Translations under genes and position numbers: made by a program
From: Arthrobacter sp.
GTDB lineage: Bacteria > Actinomycetota > Actinomycetes > Actinomycetales > Micrococcaceae
DNA: 64,000 nt
Assembly: GCF_031179985.1 (NCBI RefSeq)
Contig: NZ_JAPSHJ010000006.1
Span: 55,845 to 119,844, forward strand
Direction: 5' to 3'
Notes under the pieces: generated by a model
The model's input: the letters and a program-made list of their open reading frames with translations, nothing else
What the model was told of the DNA's origin: nothing
Database searches by the model: none
Shown: positions 17,244 to 26,971 of the stretch, piece by piece
Layout: each line of letters begins with the position of its first letter
How positions within the stretch are numbered: the first letter of the stretch is position 1

Positions 17244-17473
17244 TGCCGCCCGCCCCAGAAGAAGAGCAGCGAATTCATTGCAGGCTCGATGAACTCCTCG
17301 AGGCCAGAGGCATGACCTTAACTGAGCTCAGTCAGCAAGTAGGTGTCAGTATTGTTAACCTGTCGGTGCTGAAAAACGACCGGGCTCGAGCGATCCGATT
17401 TTCCACCCTGTCTGCAATCTGCAGAGTCCTCGACTGCACAGTCGGTGACTTGCTGGTGGTTGCCACGTCTTAG
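17243..17473 (+). CDS. Small XRE-family transcriptional regulator (YozG-like)
   Basis: A 76-aa protein that is almost entirely a Cro/C1 helix-turn-helix: LDELLEARGMTLTELSQQVGVSIVNLSVLKNDRARAIRFSTLSAICRVLDCTVGDLLV. The KNDRARAIRF and C..LDC.VGDLL elements are typical of YozG-like regulators. It is translated from an ATG overlapping the preceding stop codon. The 39-bp palindrome upstream of the operon is its probable target. It is convergent with the carbonic anhydrase gene 43 bp away. Confidence 0.85.
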   Translation: MPPAPEEEQRIHCRLDELLEARGMTLTELSQQVGVSIVNLSVLKNDRARAIRFSTLSAICRVLDCTVGDLLVVATS

Positions 17474-17516
17474 TGGAGCACTGCAGGGAATGGAAGCGGG
17501 AACAACGGCGACAGAC

Positions 17517-18041
17517 CTAGTGCCCGGCTTGTTCCCCGCGGTGGGCGCGGGCAAGCTCCACGTACCGCTCGGCATTGCGCCGGACGCCGTCGAACTCTTC
17601 CTCGCTCAGTTCCCGCCGTACCTTTGCGGGCACGCCGGCAACGAGCGAACGCGGCGGAACTACCGTTCCCTCAAGGACGACGGCGCCTGCCGCCACGAGC
17701 GAACCGGCGCCTATCACTGCCCCGTTAAGGATGGTGGCGCTCATCCCGATAAGGCACTCATCCTCAACGGTGCAGCCGTGGACGACGGCGCTGTGCCCGA
17801 CGCTGACGCCCGCCCCGATAATGCAGGGGAAGCCCGGATCCGCGTGCAGCACCACGTTGTCCTGGAGGTTGCTTCCCGCTCCGACGGTGATCGTGGCGGT
17901 GTCGGCCCTTACTGAGACCCCGAAGAATGCGCTGGCATTTTCGGCGAGCGATGCCCTGCCGATGATAGATGCCGTGGGGGCCACAAAAACTGAGTCGTGG
18001 ACCTCCGGGGTGTTGCCGTCGAAGGTGTAGAGGGGAGCCAT
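17517..18041 (-). CDS. Gamma carbonic anhydrase family hexapeptide protein
   Basis: A 174-aa left-handed beta-helix protein. It has repeated [VIL]-G-x-x-x-x hexapeptides, and the three metal-binding histidines are visible in the VVLHADPG, VGHSAVVHGC pattern. The C-terminal helix (SEEEFDGVRRNAERYVELARAHR) is normal for the family. It forms a trimer that may hydrate CO2 or transfer acyl groups; members such as PaaY or CaiE lack clear carbonic anhydrase activity. A TAGGCT hexamer lies six bases before ATG 18041, suggesting its own leaderless start. It lies 44 bp after purU on the same strand. Confidence 0.88.
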   Translation of the reverse strand: MAPLYTFDGNTPEVHDSVFVAPTASIIGRASLAENASAFFGVSVRADTATITVGAGSNLQDNVVLHADPGFPCIIGAGVSVGHSAVVHGCTVEDECLIGMSATILNGAVIGAGSLVAAGAVVLEGTVVPPRSLVAGVPAKVRRELSEEEFDGVRRNAERYVELARAHRGEQAGH

Positions 18042-18085
18042 GGGTACAGCCTAGAGGACCCCTCCACAGCGCCGCTCAAAGACCG

Positions 18086-18946
18086 TCAGTTGAAGACAAC
18101 AGTCCTGTTGCCGTCCAGCAGCACACGGTGTTCGGCGTGCCACTGCACAGCCTGTGCCAGTGTGCGGCCTTCCACGTCCCGGCCCATCTGCACGAACTGT
18201 TCGGCGGTCCTGCGGTGGTCCACCCGGATGACCTCTTGCTCAATAATGGGCCCCTCATCCAGGGCAGCAGTGACGTAGTGGGCGGTGGCGCCAATCAGTT
18301 TCACGCCGCGGGCATGGGCCTGGTGATAGGGTTTCGCCCCCTTGAAGGAGGGCAGGAATGAGTGATGGATATTGATGGCTTTGCCTGTGAGCTCGGTGCA
18401 CAGGGAGTCTGAGAGGACCTGCATGTAGCGGGCAAGTACCGTGAGCTCGACGTCGTTCTCGGCCATGATGGCCCGCAATGCATCCTCAGCGTCCACCTTG
18501 GTTTCAGGGGTGACGGGAATGTGGTGGAACGGGATCCCGTAGAACTCAGCAAGGCCCTGGAGGTCCCGGTGGTTGGAGACGATGGCGGGGATCTCAATGG
18601 GCAAGGTTCCCGAGCGCTGCAGGAACAGCAGGTCATTGAGGCAGTGCGCAGACTTGCTGGCCATCAGCAGCGTCCGAACCCTGCGTCCGGCCGGGTTGAG
18701 CGTCAACTGCATGTCGAAAGCCCGGGCAACGGGATCCAACGATGTGTGCAGCTCTGCCTGGGAGGCAGTGGTGGTGGCCTCCACCCTCATAAAGAACGTT
18801 CCGGTCGCCTGGCTGCCATACTGCTGCGAGTCCGTAATGTTACATCCGGCCAGCAGGAGAGCGCCGGCGACGGCATGCACAATCCCGGGCCGGTCGGGGC
18901 AGGAGAGGGTTACAACGTACGAGTCGTTCAGCAGGTCTTCAGTCAC
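18086..18946 (-). CDS. purU: Formyltetrahydrofolate deformylase
   Basis: A 286-aa enzyme that hydrolyses 10-formyl-THF to THF and formate. The N-terminal ACT domain (YVVTLSCPDRPGIVHAVAGAL) is followed by a formyltransferase domain with NHRDLQGLAEFYGIPFHHIPV and the catalytic NIHHSFLPSFKGAKPYHQAHARGVKLIGATAHYVTAALDEGPIIEQ region (Asn, His, Asp). GTG 18946 is seven bases after a TAGGCT -10, so it is probably leaderless. It is divergent from glyA-folD and faces a ZTP riboswitch, which balances the folate one-carbon pool and purine supply. Confidence 0.95.
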   Translation of the reverse strand: MTEDLLNDSYVVTLSCPDRPGIVHAVAGALLLAGCNITDSQQYGSQATGTFFMRVEATTTASQAELHTSLDPVARAFDMQLTLNPAGRRVRTLLMASKSAHCLNDLLFLQRSGTLPIEIPAIVSNHRDLQGLAEFYGIPFHHIPVTPETKVDAEDALRAIMAENDVELTVLARYMQVLSDSLCTELTGKAINIHHSFLPSFKGAKPYHQAHARGVKLIGATAHYVTAALDEGPIIEQEVIRVDHRRTAEQFVQMGRDVEGRTLAQAVQWHAEHRVLLDGNRTVVFN

Positions 18947-18982
18947 GGAAACCAGCCTACCCGCGCGGGGGTGGCTCCTGTT

Positions 18983-19072
18983 GTACGCTTAACCGGTCGC
19001 AACTGGCGTTGGGTGGCTAACCACCAGGGAGCGGCACTCACGAAGACCACGGATCGTACGCCTGGGCCGAGG
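18983..19072 (+). ncRNA. ZTP riboswitch (pfl motif)
   Basis: The aptamer is recognisable by GGTCGCAACTGGCG, then the GGTGG-CTAA-CCACC hairpin, then AGGGAGCGGC and the conserved CGCCTGGGC (19060 on). P1 pairs GTACG (18983-18987) with CGTAC (19055-19059). It lies about 165 bp before glyA. ZTP and ZMP, which accumulate under 10-formyl-THF starvation, would switch on glyA and folD. I could not identify the terminator or anti-SD of the expression platform; GGCAG/CTGCC downstream is a candidate hairpin. Confidence 0.85.
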
Positions 19073-19236
19073 GTCATGTTTTGCCGGATGGCAGTGCATG
19101 TTGCTGCCGCCTCTTGCTGTGGTTCTCCGTAGCGGCTGTCCCAGTGTTCAAGGGCACCCGTAACCAACGGGCGGAGCCATTCGCCAGCCGGTAGCCTGAC
19201 CTTTAGCAGTAACCGTTCCCTAGCCAGGAGTTCTTC

Positions 19237-20538
19237 GTGACTACTTCCACTCCCACGACCTCGTCAGTGGTCAGCAACCAATCGCTGGCCGAGCTTGACC
19301 CCGAAATCGCAGCAGTCCTGGACCAGGAGCTCGGCCGTCAGCGCGGCACCCTGGAAATGATTGCCTCCGAGAACTTCGCTCCCCGCGCCGTGATGGAAGC
19401 CCAGGGCTCTGTCCTGACGAACAAGTACGCAGAAGGCTACCCGGGACGCCGCTACTACGGCGGCTGTGAATATGTCGACGTCGCTGAGCAGTTGGCCATC
19501 GACCGCGTCAAGACACTGTTCGGTGCCGAGTACGCCAACGTCCAGCCTCACTCCGGTGCACAGGCAAACGCCGCGGCGCTCTCGGCCATGATCACCCCTG
19601 GTGACAAGATCCTGGGCCTGTCACTGGCCCACGGCGGACACCTTACGCACGGCATGAAGCTGAACTTCTCCGGCAAGCTCTACAACGTGGCCGCTTACCA
19701 GGTGGAAGAGGACAACTTCCGCATCGACATGGACAAGCTGCGTCAGCAGGCCATTGCGGAGAAGCCTCAGGTCATCATCGCGGGCTGGTCGGCCTACCCC
19801 CGCCACCTTGACTTCGCCGCCTTCCGCTCCATTGCAGACGAGGTAGGAGCACTGCTCTGGACCGACATGGCGCACTTCGCCGGACTGGTGGCTGCAGGCC
19901 TTCACCCGAGCCCGGTGCCGCACTCCGACGTCGTTACCTCCACTGTCCACAAGACGCTTTCCGGTCCCCGCTCCGGCGTGATCCTGGCGAAGCAGGAGTG
20001 GGCCAAGAAGCTGAACTCCAACGTCTTCCCGGGCCAGCAGGGCGGACCCCTCATGCACGTTATTGCCGCCAAGGCTGTCGCGTTCAAGATTGCCGGCACC
20101 GAAGAGTTCAAGGAGCGCCAGGAACGCGTCCTTGAAGGTGCCAAGATCATTGCTGACCGCCTCACCCAGTCCGACGTCGCCGAAGCTGGCGTCTCGGTTC
20201 TCACCGGCGGCACCGACGTCCACCTGGTCCTGGTGGACCTGCGTAACTCGCAGCTCGATGGCCAGCAGGCCGAGGACCTCCTGCACTCGGCGGGCATCAC
20301 CGTCAACCGAAACGCTGTCCCGTTCGACCCCCGCCCGCCGATGGTCACCTCCGGCCTGCGCATCGGTACGCCCGCCCTGGCCACCCGCGGCTTCGGCGCG
20401 GCGGAATTCACAGAGGTCGCAGACATCATCGCCACCGCCCTCAAGTCCGGCGCTGCCACCGACGTCCGGGCGCTCCAGACCCGTGTGGACAAACTCGCCG
20501 CCGACTTCCCGCTGTATCCGCAGCATGAGCAGTGGTAA
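19237..20538 (+). CDS. glyA: Serine hydroxymethyltransferase
   Basis: A 433-aa PLP enzyme, normal length for bacterial SHMT. It interconverts serine and glycine with THF and 5,10-methylene-THF in the cytosol. Seen motifs are [16 protein letters not shown], the [15 protein letters not shown] segment, [14 protein letters not shown] and the PLP lysine in [15 protein letters not shown]. The GTG start at 19237 lies six bases after AGGAG. It is preceded by a ZTP riboswitch and followed two bases later by folD, giving a one-carbon operon. Confidence 0.97.
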   Translation: MTTSTPTTSSVVSNQSLAELDPEIAAVLDQELGRQRGTLEMIASENFAPRAVMEAQGSVLTNKYAEGYPGRRYYGGCEYVDVAEQLAIDRVKTLFGAEYANVQPHSGAQANAAALSAMITPGDKILGLSLAHGGHLTHGMKLNFSGKLYNVAAYQVEEDNFRIDMDKLRQQAIAEKPQVIIAGWSAYPRHLDFAAFRSIADEVGALLWTDMAHFAGLVAAGLHPSPVPHSDVVTSTVHKTLSGPRSGVILAKQEWAKKLNSNVFPGQQGGPLMHVIAAKAVAFKIAGTEEFKERQERVLEGAKIIADRLTQSDVAEAGVSVLTGGTDVHLVLVDLRNSQLDGQQAEDLLHSAGITVNRNAVPFDPRPPMVTSGLRIGTPALATRGFGAAEFTEVADIIATALKSGAATDVRALQTRVDKLAADFPLYPQHEQW

Positions 20539-20540
20539 GC

Positions 20541-21446
20541 ATGGTTTCCACCGGCTCTCAGGGCACTGCCCGGGTTCTTGACGGCAAGGCAGTGGCTGCT
20601 GCCATCAAGACGGAACTGACTGAGCGCGTCACCGCACTTAAGGCCAAGGGAGTAGTTCCCGGCCTTGGCACTGTGCTGGTGGGCTCCGACCCGGGAAGCA
20701 CCTGGTACGTGGCCGGAAAGCACAAGGACTGCGCAGAGGTTGGCATCACGTCCATCCGGCGCGACCTCCCGGATAATGCCACCCAGGAGGAGTTGCTTGA
20801 CGTTATCCGGGAGCTGAATGAGAACCCGGACTGCACCGGCTACATCGTCCAGCTTCCGTTACCCAAACACATCGACCAGGACGTCATCCTTGAGGCCATG
20901 GACCCTGACAAGGACGCCGATGGCCTGCACCCGATGAACCTCGGACGGCTTGTGGCCAACGTCAGCGGACCGATGAAATCCCCTTTGCCCTGTACTCCCA
21001 AGGGATGCGTGGAGTTGCTGACCCGTCACGGGATCGATCTCAACGGCAAGCGGGTGCTGGTGGTAGGCCGCGGTGTCACCATCGGCCGCCCGGTTGGATT
21101 ACTCTTGACCCGCAAAGACGTCAACGCCACGGTCATTCTGGCCCACACAGGCACCACAGACCTGCCCGCCGAACTCCGGCAGGCCGACGTCGTGATTGCC
21201 GCTGCCGGCCAGCCGCACATGATCAAGGCACAGGACCTCAAACCGGGGGCCATAGTGCTCGACGTCGGTGTGAGCCGTGTGGACGACGGCAACGGTAAGG
21301 CTGTTGTCACCGGAGACGTTCATCCTGAGGCCGCCGATGTTGCAGCCTGGTTGTCGCCCAACCCGGGCGGCGTGGGTCCGATGACCCGCGCGATGCTGCT
21401 TGAGAACGTAGTGGAATCAGCGGAGCGGCAAGCGGGACTGGCTTGA
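20541..21446 (+). CDS. folD: Bifunctional methylenetetrahydrofolate dehydrogenase/cyclohydrolase
   Basis: A 301-aa cytosolic enzyme that oxidises 5,10-methylene-THF to methenyl-THF and hydrolyses it to 10-formyl-THF. It has the [25 protein letters not shown] block (catalytic Tyr and Lys), QLPLPKHID, and the Rossmann [14 protein letters not shown]. The track begins at GTG 20532 inside glyA; ATG 20541 is two bases after the glyA stop and gives a standard N terminus. A strong terminator follows. It completes the serine-to-formyl route begun by glyA, opposite to purU. Confidence 0.96.
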   Translation: MVSTGSQGTARVLDGKAVAAAIKTELTERVTALKAKGVVPGLGTVLVGSDPGSTWYVAGKHKDCAEVGITSIRRDLPDNATQEELLDVIRELNENPDCTGYIVQLPLPKHIDQDVILEAMDPDKDADGLHPMNLGRLVANVSGPMKSPLPCTPKGCVELLTRHGIDLNGKRVLVVGRGVTIGRPVGLLLTRKDVNATVILAHTGTTDLPAELRQADVVIAAAGQPHMIKAQDLKPGAIVLDVGVSRVDDGNGKAVVTGDVHPEAADVAAWLSPNPGGVGPMTRAMLLENVVESAERQAGLA

Positions 21447-21489
21447 CTCGGGCTGTAGCCGCGTAAAGCTGCGCAGTTGTGAATCGAAA

Positions 21490-21524
21490 AAGGGTATCCG
21501 GCCATTGAGTGGCCGGGTACCCTT
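21490..21524 (+). terminator. Intrinsic terminator after folD
   Basis: The stem AAGGGTATCCGGCCA pairs with TGGCCGGGTACCCTT (one G-T wobble) around TTGAG, followed by CGTCTTTAA. It lies 43 bp after the folD stop. Confidence 0.85.
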
Positions 21525-21625
21525 CGTCTTTAATGACTGCCCCGTATTTGGGACTACGGCCGGGCTCTGTGGAATATCCCAAATCGAATGGATTTTTTGA
21601 GAGGGAACTCTTTCTTTGTTCGAAT

Positions 21626-22636
21626 ATGAGTACTAGCGTTAGGTGGGTGCCAGAACTCGTGTCGAAAGAAAAAGCATCCTCCCGCCCTCCCCGTAATGAC
21701 AGCAAAGACGCCGACGAGTACGTCATTTCCGCGCAGAACCTCAGCAAAACCTACGGCGACGTCATCGCCGTCGACGATATTTCCTTCAATGTCCCGGCTG
21801 GTGAAGCCTTTGGGCTGCTTGGGCCGAACGGCGCGGGCAAGTCGACCACCATGAAGATGATCGGTGGCGTCTCGCAGCGCACTTCCGGCCAACTCACCAT
21901 CATGGGCCTTGATCCTGACCAGCATGGACCTGAGGTGCGTGCCCACTTGGGGGTTGTGCCGCAGCAGGACAACCTGGACGAGGAACTGCGTGTCCGCGAC
22001 AACCTCCTGGTCTATGGACGCTACTTCGGGCTGCCCATGAGCTACCTGCGGCCCAAGGCTGACGAACTCCTCCAATTTGCGCAGCTGACGGACAAGGCGA
22101 AGTCCAAGGTGGATGCGTTGTCCGGCGGCATGAAGCGCCGCCTGACCATTGCGCGCTCGCTGATCAATGAGCCACGGATCCTGTTGCTGGACGAACCCAC
22201 CACCGGCCTTGATCCCCAGGCGCGCCACATCCTCTGGGACAGGCTCTTCCGACTCAAGGAACAAGGCGTCACGCTGATCCTGACCACCCACTATATGGAT
22301 GAGGCTGAACAGCTCTGCGACCGGCTGATCGTGGTGGACAAGGGAAAGATTATGGCTGAAGGATCCCCGGCCAGCTTGATCAGGGAGTACTCCACCCGTG
22401 AAGTGCTGGAATTGAGATTCGGGTCCGAACGCAATACTTCCATTGGTGCGGAGCTGGTGGGAATCGGCGAAAGGATTGAGACCCTTCCGGACCGGGTGCT
22501 CATTTATGCCGAGGACGGGGAAGCCGCTCTTGAACAGGTGTCTGCCCGCGGCCTCCATCCCCTGACGTCGCTGGTCCGCCGGTCGTCGCTCGAAGACGTA
22601 TTCCTTCGCCTCACAGGGAGGAGCCTCGTTGACTGA
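21626..22636 (+). CDS. ABC transporter ATP-binding protein (ABC-2 exporter, DrrA/NodI type)
   Basis: A 336-aa ATPase. Walker A is LLGPNGAGKSTTMK, the signature is LSGGMKRRLTIA and Walker B is LLLDEPTTGLDPQ, with the TTHYMDEAEQLCDR switch region of the DrrA/NodI group. The track extends to 21509 across a terminator. I prefer ATG 21626, though a clear ribosome site is missing and GTG codons near 21645-21660 are possible. Its end overlaps the first permease by 8 bp, and the second permease overlaps that one by 4 bp, so the three are coupled. It should drive export of a lipid-like or polyketide-like substrate; none is identified. Confidence 0.9.
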   Translation: MSTSVRWVPELVSKEKASSRPPRNDSKDADEYVISAQNLSKTYGDVIAVDDISFNVPAGEAFGLLGPNGAGKSTTMKMIGGVSQRTSGQLTIMGLDPDQHGPEVRAHLGVVPQQDNLDEELRVRDNLLVYGRYFGLPMSYLRPKADELLQFAQLTDKAKSKVDALSGGMKRRLTIARSLINEPRILLLDEPTTGLDPQARHILWDRLFRLKEQGVTLILTTHYMDEAEQLCDRLIVVDKGKIMAEGSPASLIREYSTREVLELRFGSERNTSIGAELVGIGERIETLPDRVLIYAEDGEAALEQVSARGLHPLTSLVRRSSLEDVFLRLTGRSLVD

Positions 22637-23507
22637 ACCGCAAGCAGCAACTGTTTCAGGCGGCGGCGGAGCGGGTCCAGTTACGCTCCGCCGCGCGCAT
22701 TCTCCGGAGATCTCTGCCGCCCGTGCCCGCCGCTGGGGTGCTTTCTACTACATGGAACAGGTCCTTCGCGTGATGAAGGGCTACAGCTGGACCATCGTGA
22801 TGTACGGGGTAGGGCAACCTGTCGCCTACCTGTTCGCCATGGGGGTGGGATTGGCCACCCTCGTGGATGCCAACAGCACCTCAGCGTTCGGCGGGGTGAG
22901 CTATCTTGTGTTCATCGCCCCTGCCCTGCTGGTCTCCGCCTCCGTGATGACAGCAGCCAACGAATTCACGTTCCCCGTGATGGACGGCTTCAAGTGGCGC
23001 CGCATCTATTACGGCCCCCATGCTTCACCGTTGACCCCGTCACAGATCGCCAGCGGGCACGCCATGGCTGTCACCCTGCGCTTCGTGGTCCAATCCGCCC
23101 TTTACTTCGTGGTTGTGGCGCTCTTCGGCGCCTCGCCCAGCGGCTGGGGATGGGTATCCGTGCTGGTGGCAACCCTCGCCGGATTGTCCTTCGGGCTTCC
23201 CCTGATGGCCTATTCAGCTTCGATCAAGGAAGACAAAGGCCAGTTCGCTATGGTTATGCGCTTCATCGTGATGCCGTTGTTCCTGTTCTCCGGCACATTC
23301 TTTCCGCTCGACACCTTGCCGCTGGTGGTGCGCTGGATCGGCTGGATCTCGCCCATCTGGCATGGCACTGAGCTGGGGAGGGTCTTCAGTTACGGCTACG
23401 AGGAGGCTCCGCTCCTGACCATCGTCCACATCGTGTTCCTCATCAGCCTGGCGGCCGTGGGATGGGTTCTGACCAAGCGGCAGTTCGAGAAAAGGATGGC
23501 CTCATGA
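22629..23507 (+). CDS. ABC-2 type transporter permease
   Basis: A 292-aa membrane protein with six hydrophobic segments. It has the YYMEQVLRVMKGYSW start and the FLFSGTFFPLDTLP segment typical of the ABC-2 (NodJ/DrrB) family. The TTG start at 22629 is well placed after GGGAGGAG. It pairs with a second permease (277 aa) that shares the FLFSATFYPLSVYP motif, so the exporter is likely a heterodimer with the ATPase. The first 40 residues are cytosolic and low complexity. Confidence 0.88.
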   Translation: MTEPQAATVSGGGGAGPVTLRRAHSPEISAARARRWGAFYYMEQVLRVMKGYSWTIVMYGVGQPVAYLFAMGVGLATLVDANSTSAFGGVSYLVFIAPALLVSASVMTAANEFTFPVMDGFKWRRIYYGPHASPLTPSQIASGHAMAVTLRFVVQSALYFVVVALFGASPSGWGWVSVLVATLAGLSFGLPLMAYSASIKEDKGQFAMVMRFIVMPLFLFSGTFFPLDTLPLVVRWIGWISPIWHGTELGRVFSYGYEEAPLLTIVHIVFLISLAAVGWVLTKRQFEKRMAS

Positions 23508-24337
23508 GCGTCCTCACCGAGGGCCACAGCGTTACCGAGGCCGCTCGCAACAGGTCCTTCGGTCCTCTCTATTCACGCAACGTCAAGGCGGTAGTGGCGC
23601 GCGGCCTCATGGCAACCAAGAGCAGCAACTGGATGGTGATGCTCTCGGGATTCTTCGAACCTGTGCTGTTCCTTATTTCCATGGGGGTCGGGCTCGGAGC
23701 CATTGTTGGTACGGTCCAGGGTCCGGGCGGTTCGGAAATCAGTTACACCGCCTACATCGCCCCGGCGTTGCTGGCTGTTTCGGCCATGAACGGAGCGGTC
23801 TACGACTCCACTTGGAATGTGTTCTTCAAGATGAACTTCGCCAAGCTGTACCAGGGGATGCTCTACACCTCACTGGGTCCTCTTGACGTGGCCATGGGGG
23901 AGATCTTCCTGGCGCTGCTGCGCGGGCTGCTGTACGCCACAGGCTTCACCGCCGTGATGGGCCTGATGGGCCTGATCACCACGCCGTGGGCGCTGCTCAT
24001 GATTCCAGCGGCGGTGCTTATAGCTTTTGGGTTTGCCAGCTTCGGCATGGGTATCACGAGTTTCATGAAGACCTTCCAGCAGATGGACTGGATCAACTTC
24101 GTGATGCTCCCGATGTTCCTCTTCAGCGCCACCTTCTACCCGCTCAGCGTCTACCCGCAGACCATCCAGTGGTTCATCCAGGCGATGCCGCTCTGGCATG
24201 GGGTGGAGCTCCTACGGCAAATCAGCGTGGGCGTGTTCACCCCGGCCACTCCAATCCACGTTGGCTACTACCTGGTGATGATCGTGCTGGGTGTACTCCT
24301 GACCACCGGACGGCTCCGCAAGTTGTTCCTGAAGTAG
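23504..24337 (+). CDS. ABC-2 type transporter permease, second subunit
   Basis: A 277-aa paralog of the preceding permease with the same six-segment layout and the GVGLGAIVGTVQG, MNGAVYDSTWNVF, and FLFSATFYPLSVYP elements. ATG 23504 overlaps the previous stop (ATGA). The ORF track's longer form at 23462 lies inside the upstream gene. It presumably completes the heterodimeric channel. No terminator is visible after it. Confidence 0.88.
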   Translation: MSVLTEGHSVTEAARNRSFGPLYSRNVKAVVARGLMATKSSNWMVMLSGFFEPVLFLISMGVGLGAIVGTVQGPGGSEISYTAYIAPALLAVSAMNGAVYDSTWNVFFKMNFAKLYQGMLYTSLGPLDVAMGEIFLALLRGLLYATGFTAVMGLMGLITTPWALLMIPAAVLIAFGFASFGMGITSFMKTFQQMDWINFVMLPMFLFSATFYPLSVYPQTIQWFIQAMPLWHGVELLRQISVGVFTPATPIHVGYYLVMIVLGVLLTTGRLRKLFLK

Positions 24338-24425
24338 GCTCCTCAAGTTGTCGTGAAGCCGTTGCTCCGTTCGCCCGCGGTGGAAGCGGGCATGGAGCCA
24401 CTGTTGCGTTTGCCATACTTGGTGT

Positions 24426-25004
24426 ATGCGATCACTGGGCAATCCCGCGTCTCCCTCCCAACCAGGCAACTCCGAACCGGCCAAGCGAGGGTTCAGTATG
24501 TTCCGCATCAGCGGGCTGGGGATGACGGTTTTCATCATCGCCTTCCTGGTGGCTGTTATTTTCGCAGCAAATCAGAACGACGTCGTGGGCTGGGTTGTCG
24601 CCATCATCGCCTTCTTCTGGCTGGCCTTGGCGGCCTTCGTGGTCCTCAGCATCCAAAGGGCGGCCAAGAAGGCCGGGGCAAAAATCACAGAGGCGCAGAA
24701 CGCGTTTAACTCGGCCGCAGGCCTCGCGCCTTCACCGTCCAGCTCCGGCCGGGGTGGGACCCGTCTGGTGGCCGAGCGCAGCAATGCCGATGAGGTGCGC
24801 GACTTGAAGCTGGATCACTCCTTCAAGATCGTTCAGGTTCAGGTGCGAGTGGTGGAGAAAGAGCGGGAAAAGGGCGCGGCCGCGGACCAGGACACCATTG
24901 CCCGGGCCCTGGAGACCATCGAGATCACGGCCACCAATGCAAGGGACATGATCAAGTCCTCGGGCGGTAACGACCAGCCCGTCAGCGGAACCATCATCGA
25001 CTAG
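24426..25004 (+). CDS. Hypothetical two-segment membrane protein
   Basis: A 192-aa protein I do not recognise. Two hydrophobic segments (MTVFIIAFLVAVIFA and VVAIIAFFWLALAAFVVLSI) are followed by a charged, Ala-rich cytosolic tail with several coiled-coil-like heptads. Two starts are supported: ATG 24426 is six bases after CATACT (leaderless), and ATG 24498 (MFRISGLGM) has GAGGG six bases upstream. The Pro/Ser-rich first 24 residues favour the latter. It sits between the exporter operon and exonuclease III. Function unknown. Confidence 0.6.
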   Translation: MRSLGNPASPSQPGNSEPAKRGFSMFRISGLGMTVFIIAFLVAVIFAANQNDVVGWVVAIIAFFWLALAAFVVLSIQRAAKKAGAKITEAQNAFNSAAGLAPSPSSSGRGGTRLVAERSNADEVRDLKLDHSFKIVQVQVRVVEKEREKGAAADQDTIARALETIEITATNARDMIKSSGGNDQPVSGTIID

Positions 25005-25014
25005 AGTAGTGCGG

Positions 25015-25848
25015 GTGACCTCGGCTTTGAAGAAGGACTACCTTCGTATCGCATCAGTAAACGTCAACGGACTACGTGCTGCCTACAAGAAGGGCATGTC
25101 CGCATGGCTGGAGCCCCGTGAGGTCGACATCCTGTGCCTCCAGGAAGTCCGCGCGCCGGACGCCGTCGTGCGGGAACTCCTGGGCGAGGGCTGGCACATC
25201 CTGCATGCTGAAGCCGAGGCCAAAGGCCGTGCCGGTGTCGCGATCGCTTCCCGCTCGGAGCCTGTGGCCACGCGCTCAGGTATCGGGGACGATTACTTCG
25301 CTACCACCGGCCGCTGGGTTGAGGCGGACTTCTACGTCACCGATACCGCAGGCCAAACGTCTCAGCTGACCGTCGCCAGCGCCTACGTACATTCAGGCGA
25401 GGCCGGTACGCCCAAGCAGGACGACAAGTTCCGTTTTCTGGACGTCATGAGCACCCGTCTGCCGGAGCTGGCCAAGCACAGCGACCACGCCTTGGTGGTG
25501 GGCGATCTGAACGTCGGGCACACCGAATTAGATATCAGGAACTGGAAGGGCAACGTCAAGCGTGCCGGCTTCCTGCCTGAAGAGCGCGCTTACTTTGACC
25601 GTTTTTTCGGTGAAGAAATCGGATGGAAGGATGTCCACAGGGGCCTGGCAGGAAATGTTGATGGCCCGTACACCTGGTGGTCACAGCGGGGTAAGGCCTT
25701 CGACGCGGACACAGGCTGGCGCATCGACTACCACATGGCTACTCCCGGCCTCGCCGCCGCGGCATTTTCCGCGGTTGTGGACAGGGCCGCTTCATGGGAC
25801 ACCCGCTTCTCCGACCATGCACCGCTGGTAGTGGACTACCGGCTCTAA
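25015..25848 (+). CDS. xth: Exodeoxyribonuclease III / AP endonuclease
   Basis: A 277-aa exonuclease-endonuclease-phosphatase protein. Catalytic motifs are RIASVNVNGLRAA, DILCLQEVRA (Glu ligand), GDLNVGHTELDIRNWKGN, and the terminal RFSDHAPLVVDY (Asp-His). It cleaves abasic sites and degrades DNA 3' ends in base-excision repair. A TAGAGT -10 ends seven bases before GTG 25015, so I favour that leaderless start over GTG 25009. It is followed 18 bp later by trpS. The cytosolic function is well supported. Confidence 0.93.
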   Translation: MTSALKKDYLRIASVNVNGLRAAYKKGMSAWLEPREVDILCLQEVRAPDAVVRELLGEGWHILHAEAEAKGRAGVAIASRSEPVATRSGIGDDYFATTGRWVEADFYVTDTAGQTSQLTVASAYVHSGEAGTPKQDDKFRFLDVMSTRLPELAKHSDHALVVGDLNVGHTELDIRNWKGNVKRAGFLPEERAYFDRFFGEEIGWKDVHRGLAGNVDGPYTWWSQRGKAFDADTGWRIDYHMATPGLAAAAFSAVVDRAASWDTRFSDHAPLVVDYRL

Positions 25849-26967
<1,119 letters not shown>

Positions 26968-26971
26968 CCCG

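Noticed and set aside
19621-20526. 301-codon minus-strand ORF in glyA
   Set aside because: Antisense shadow of glyA, no function seen.
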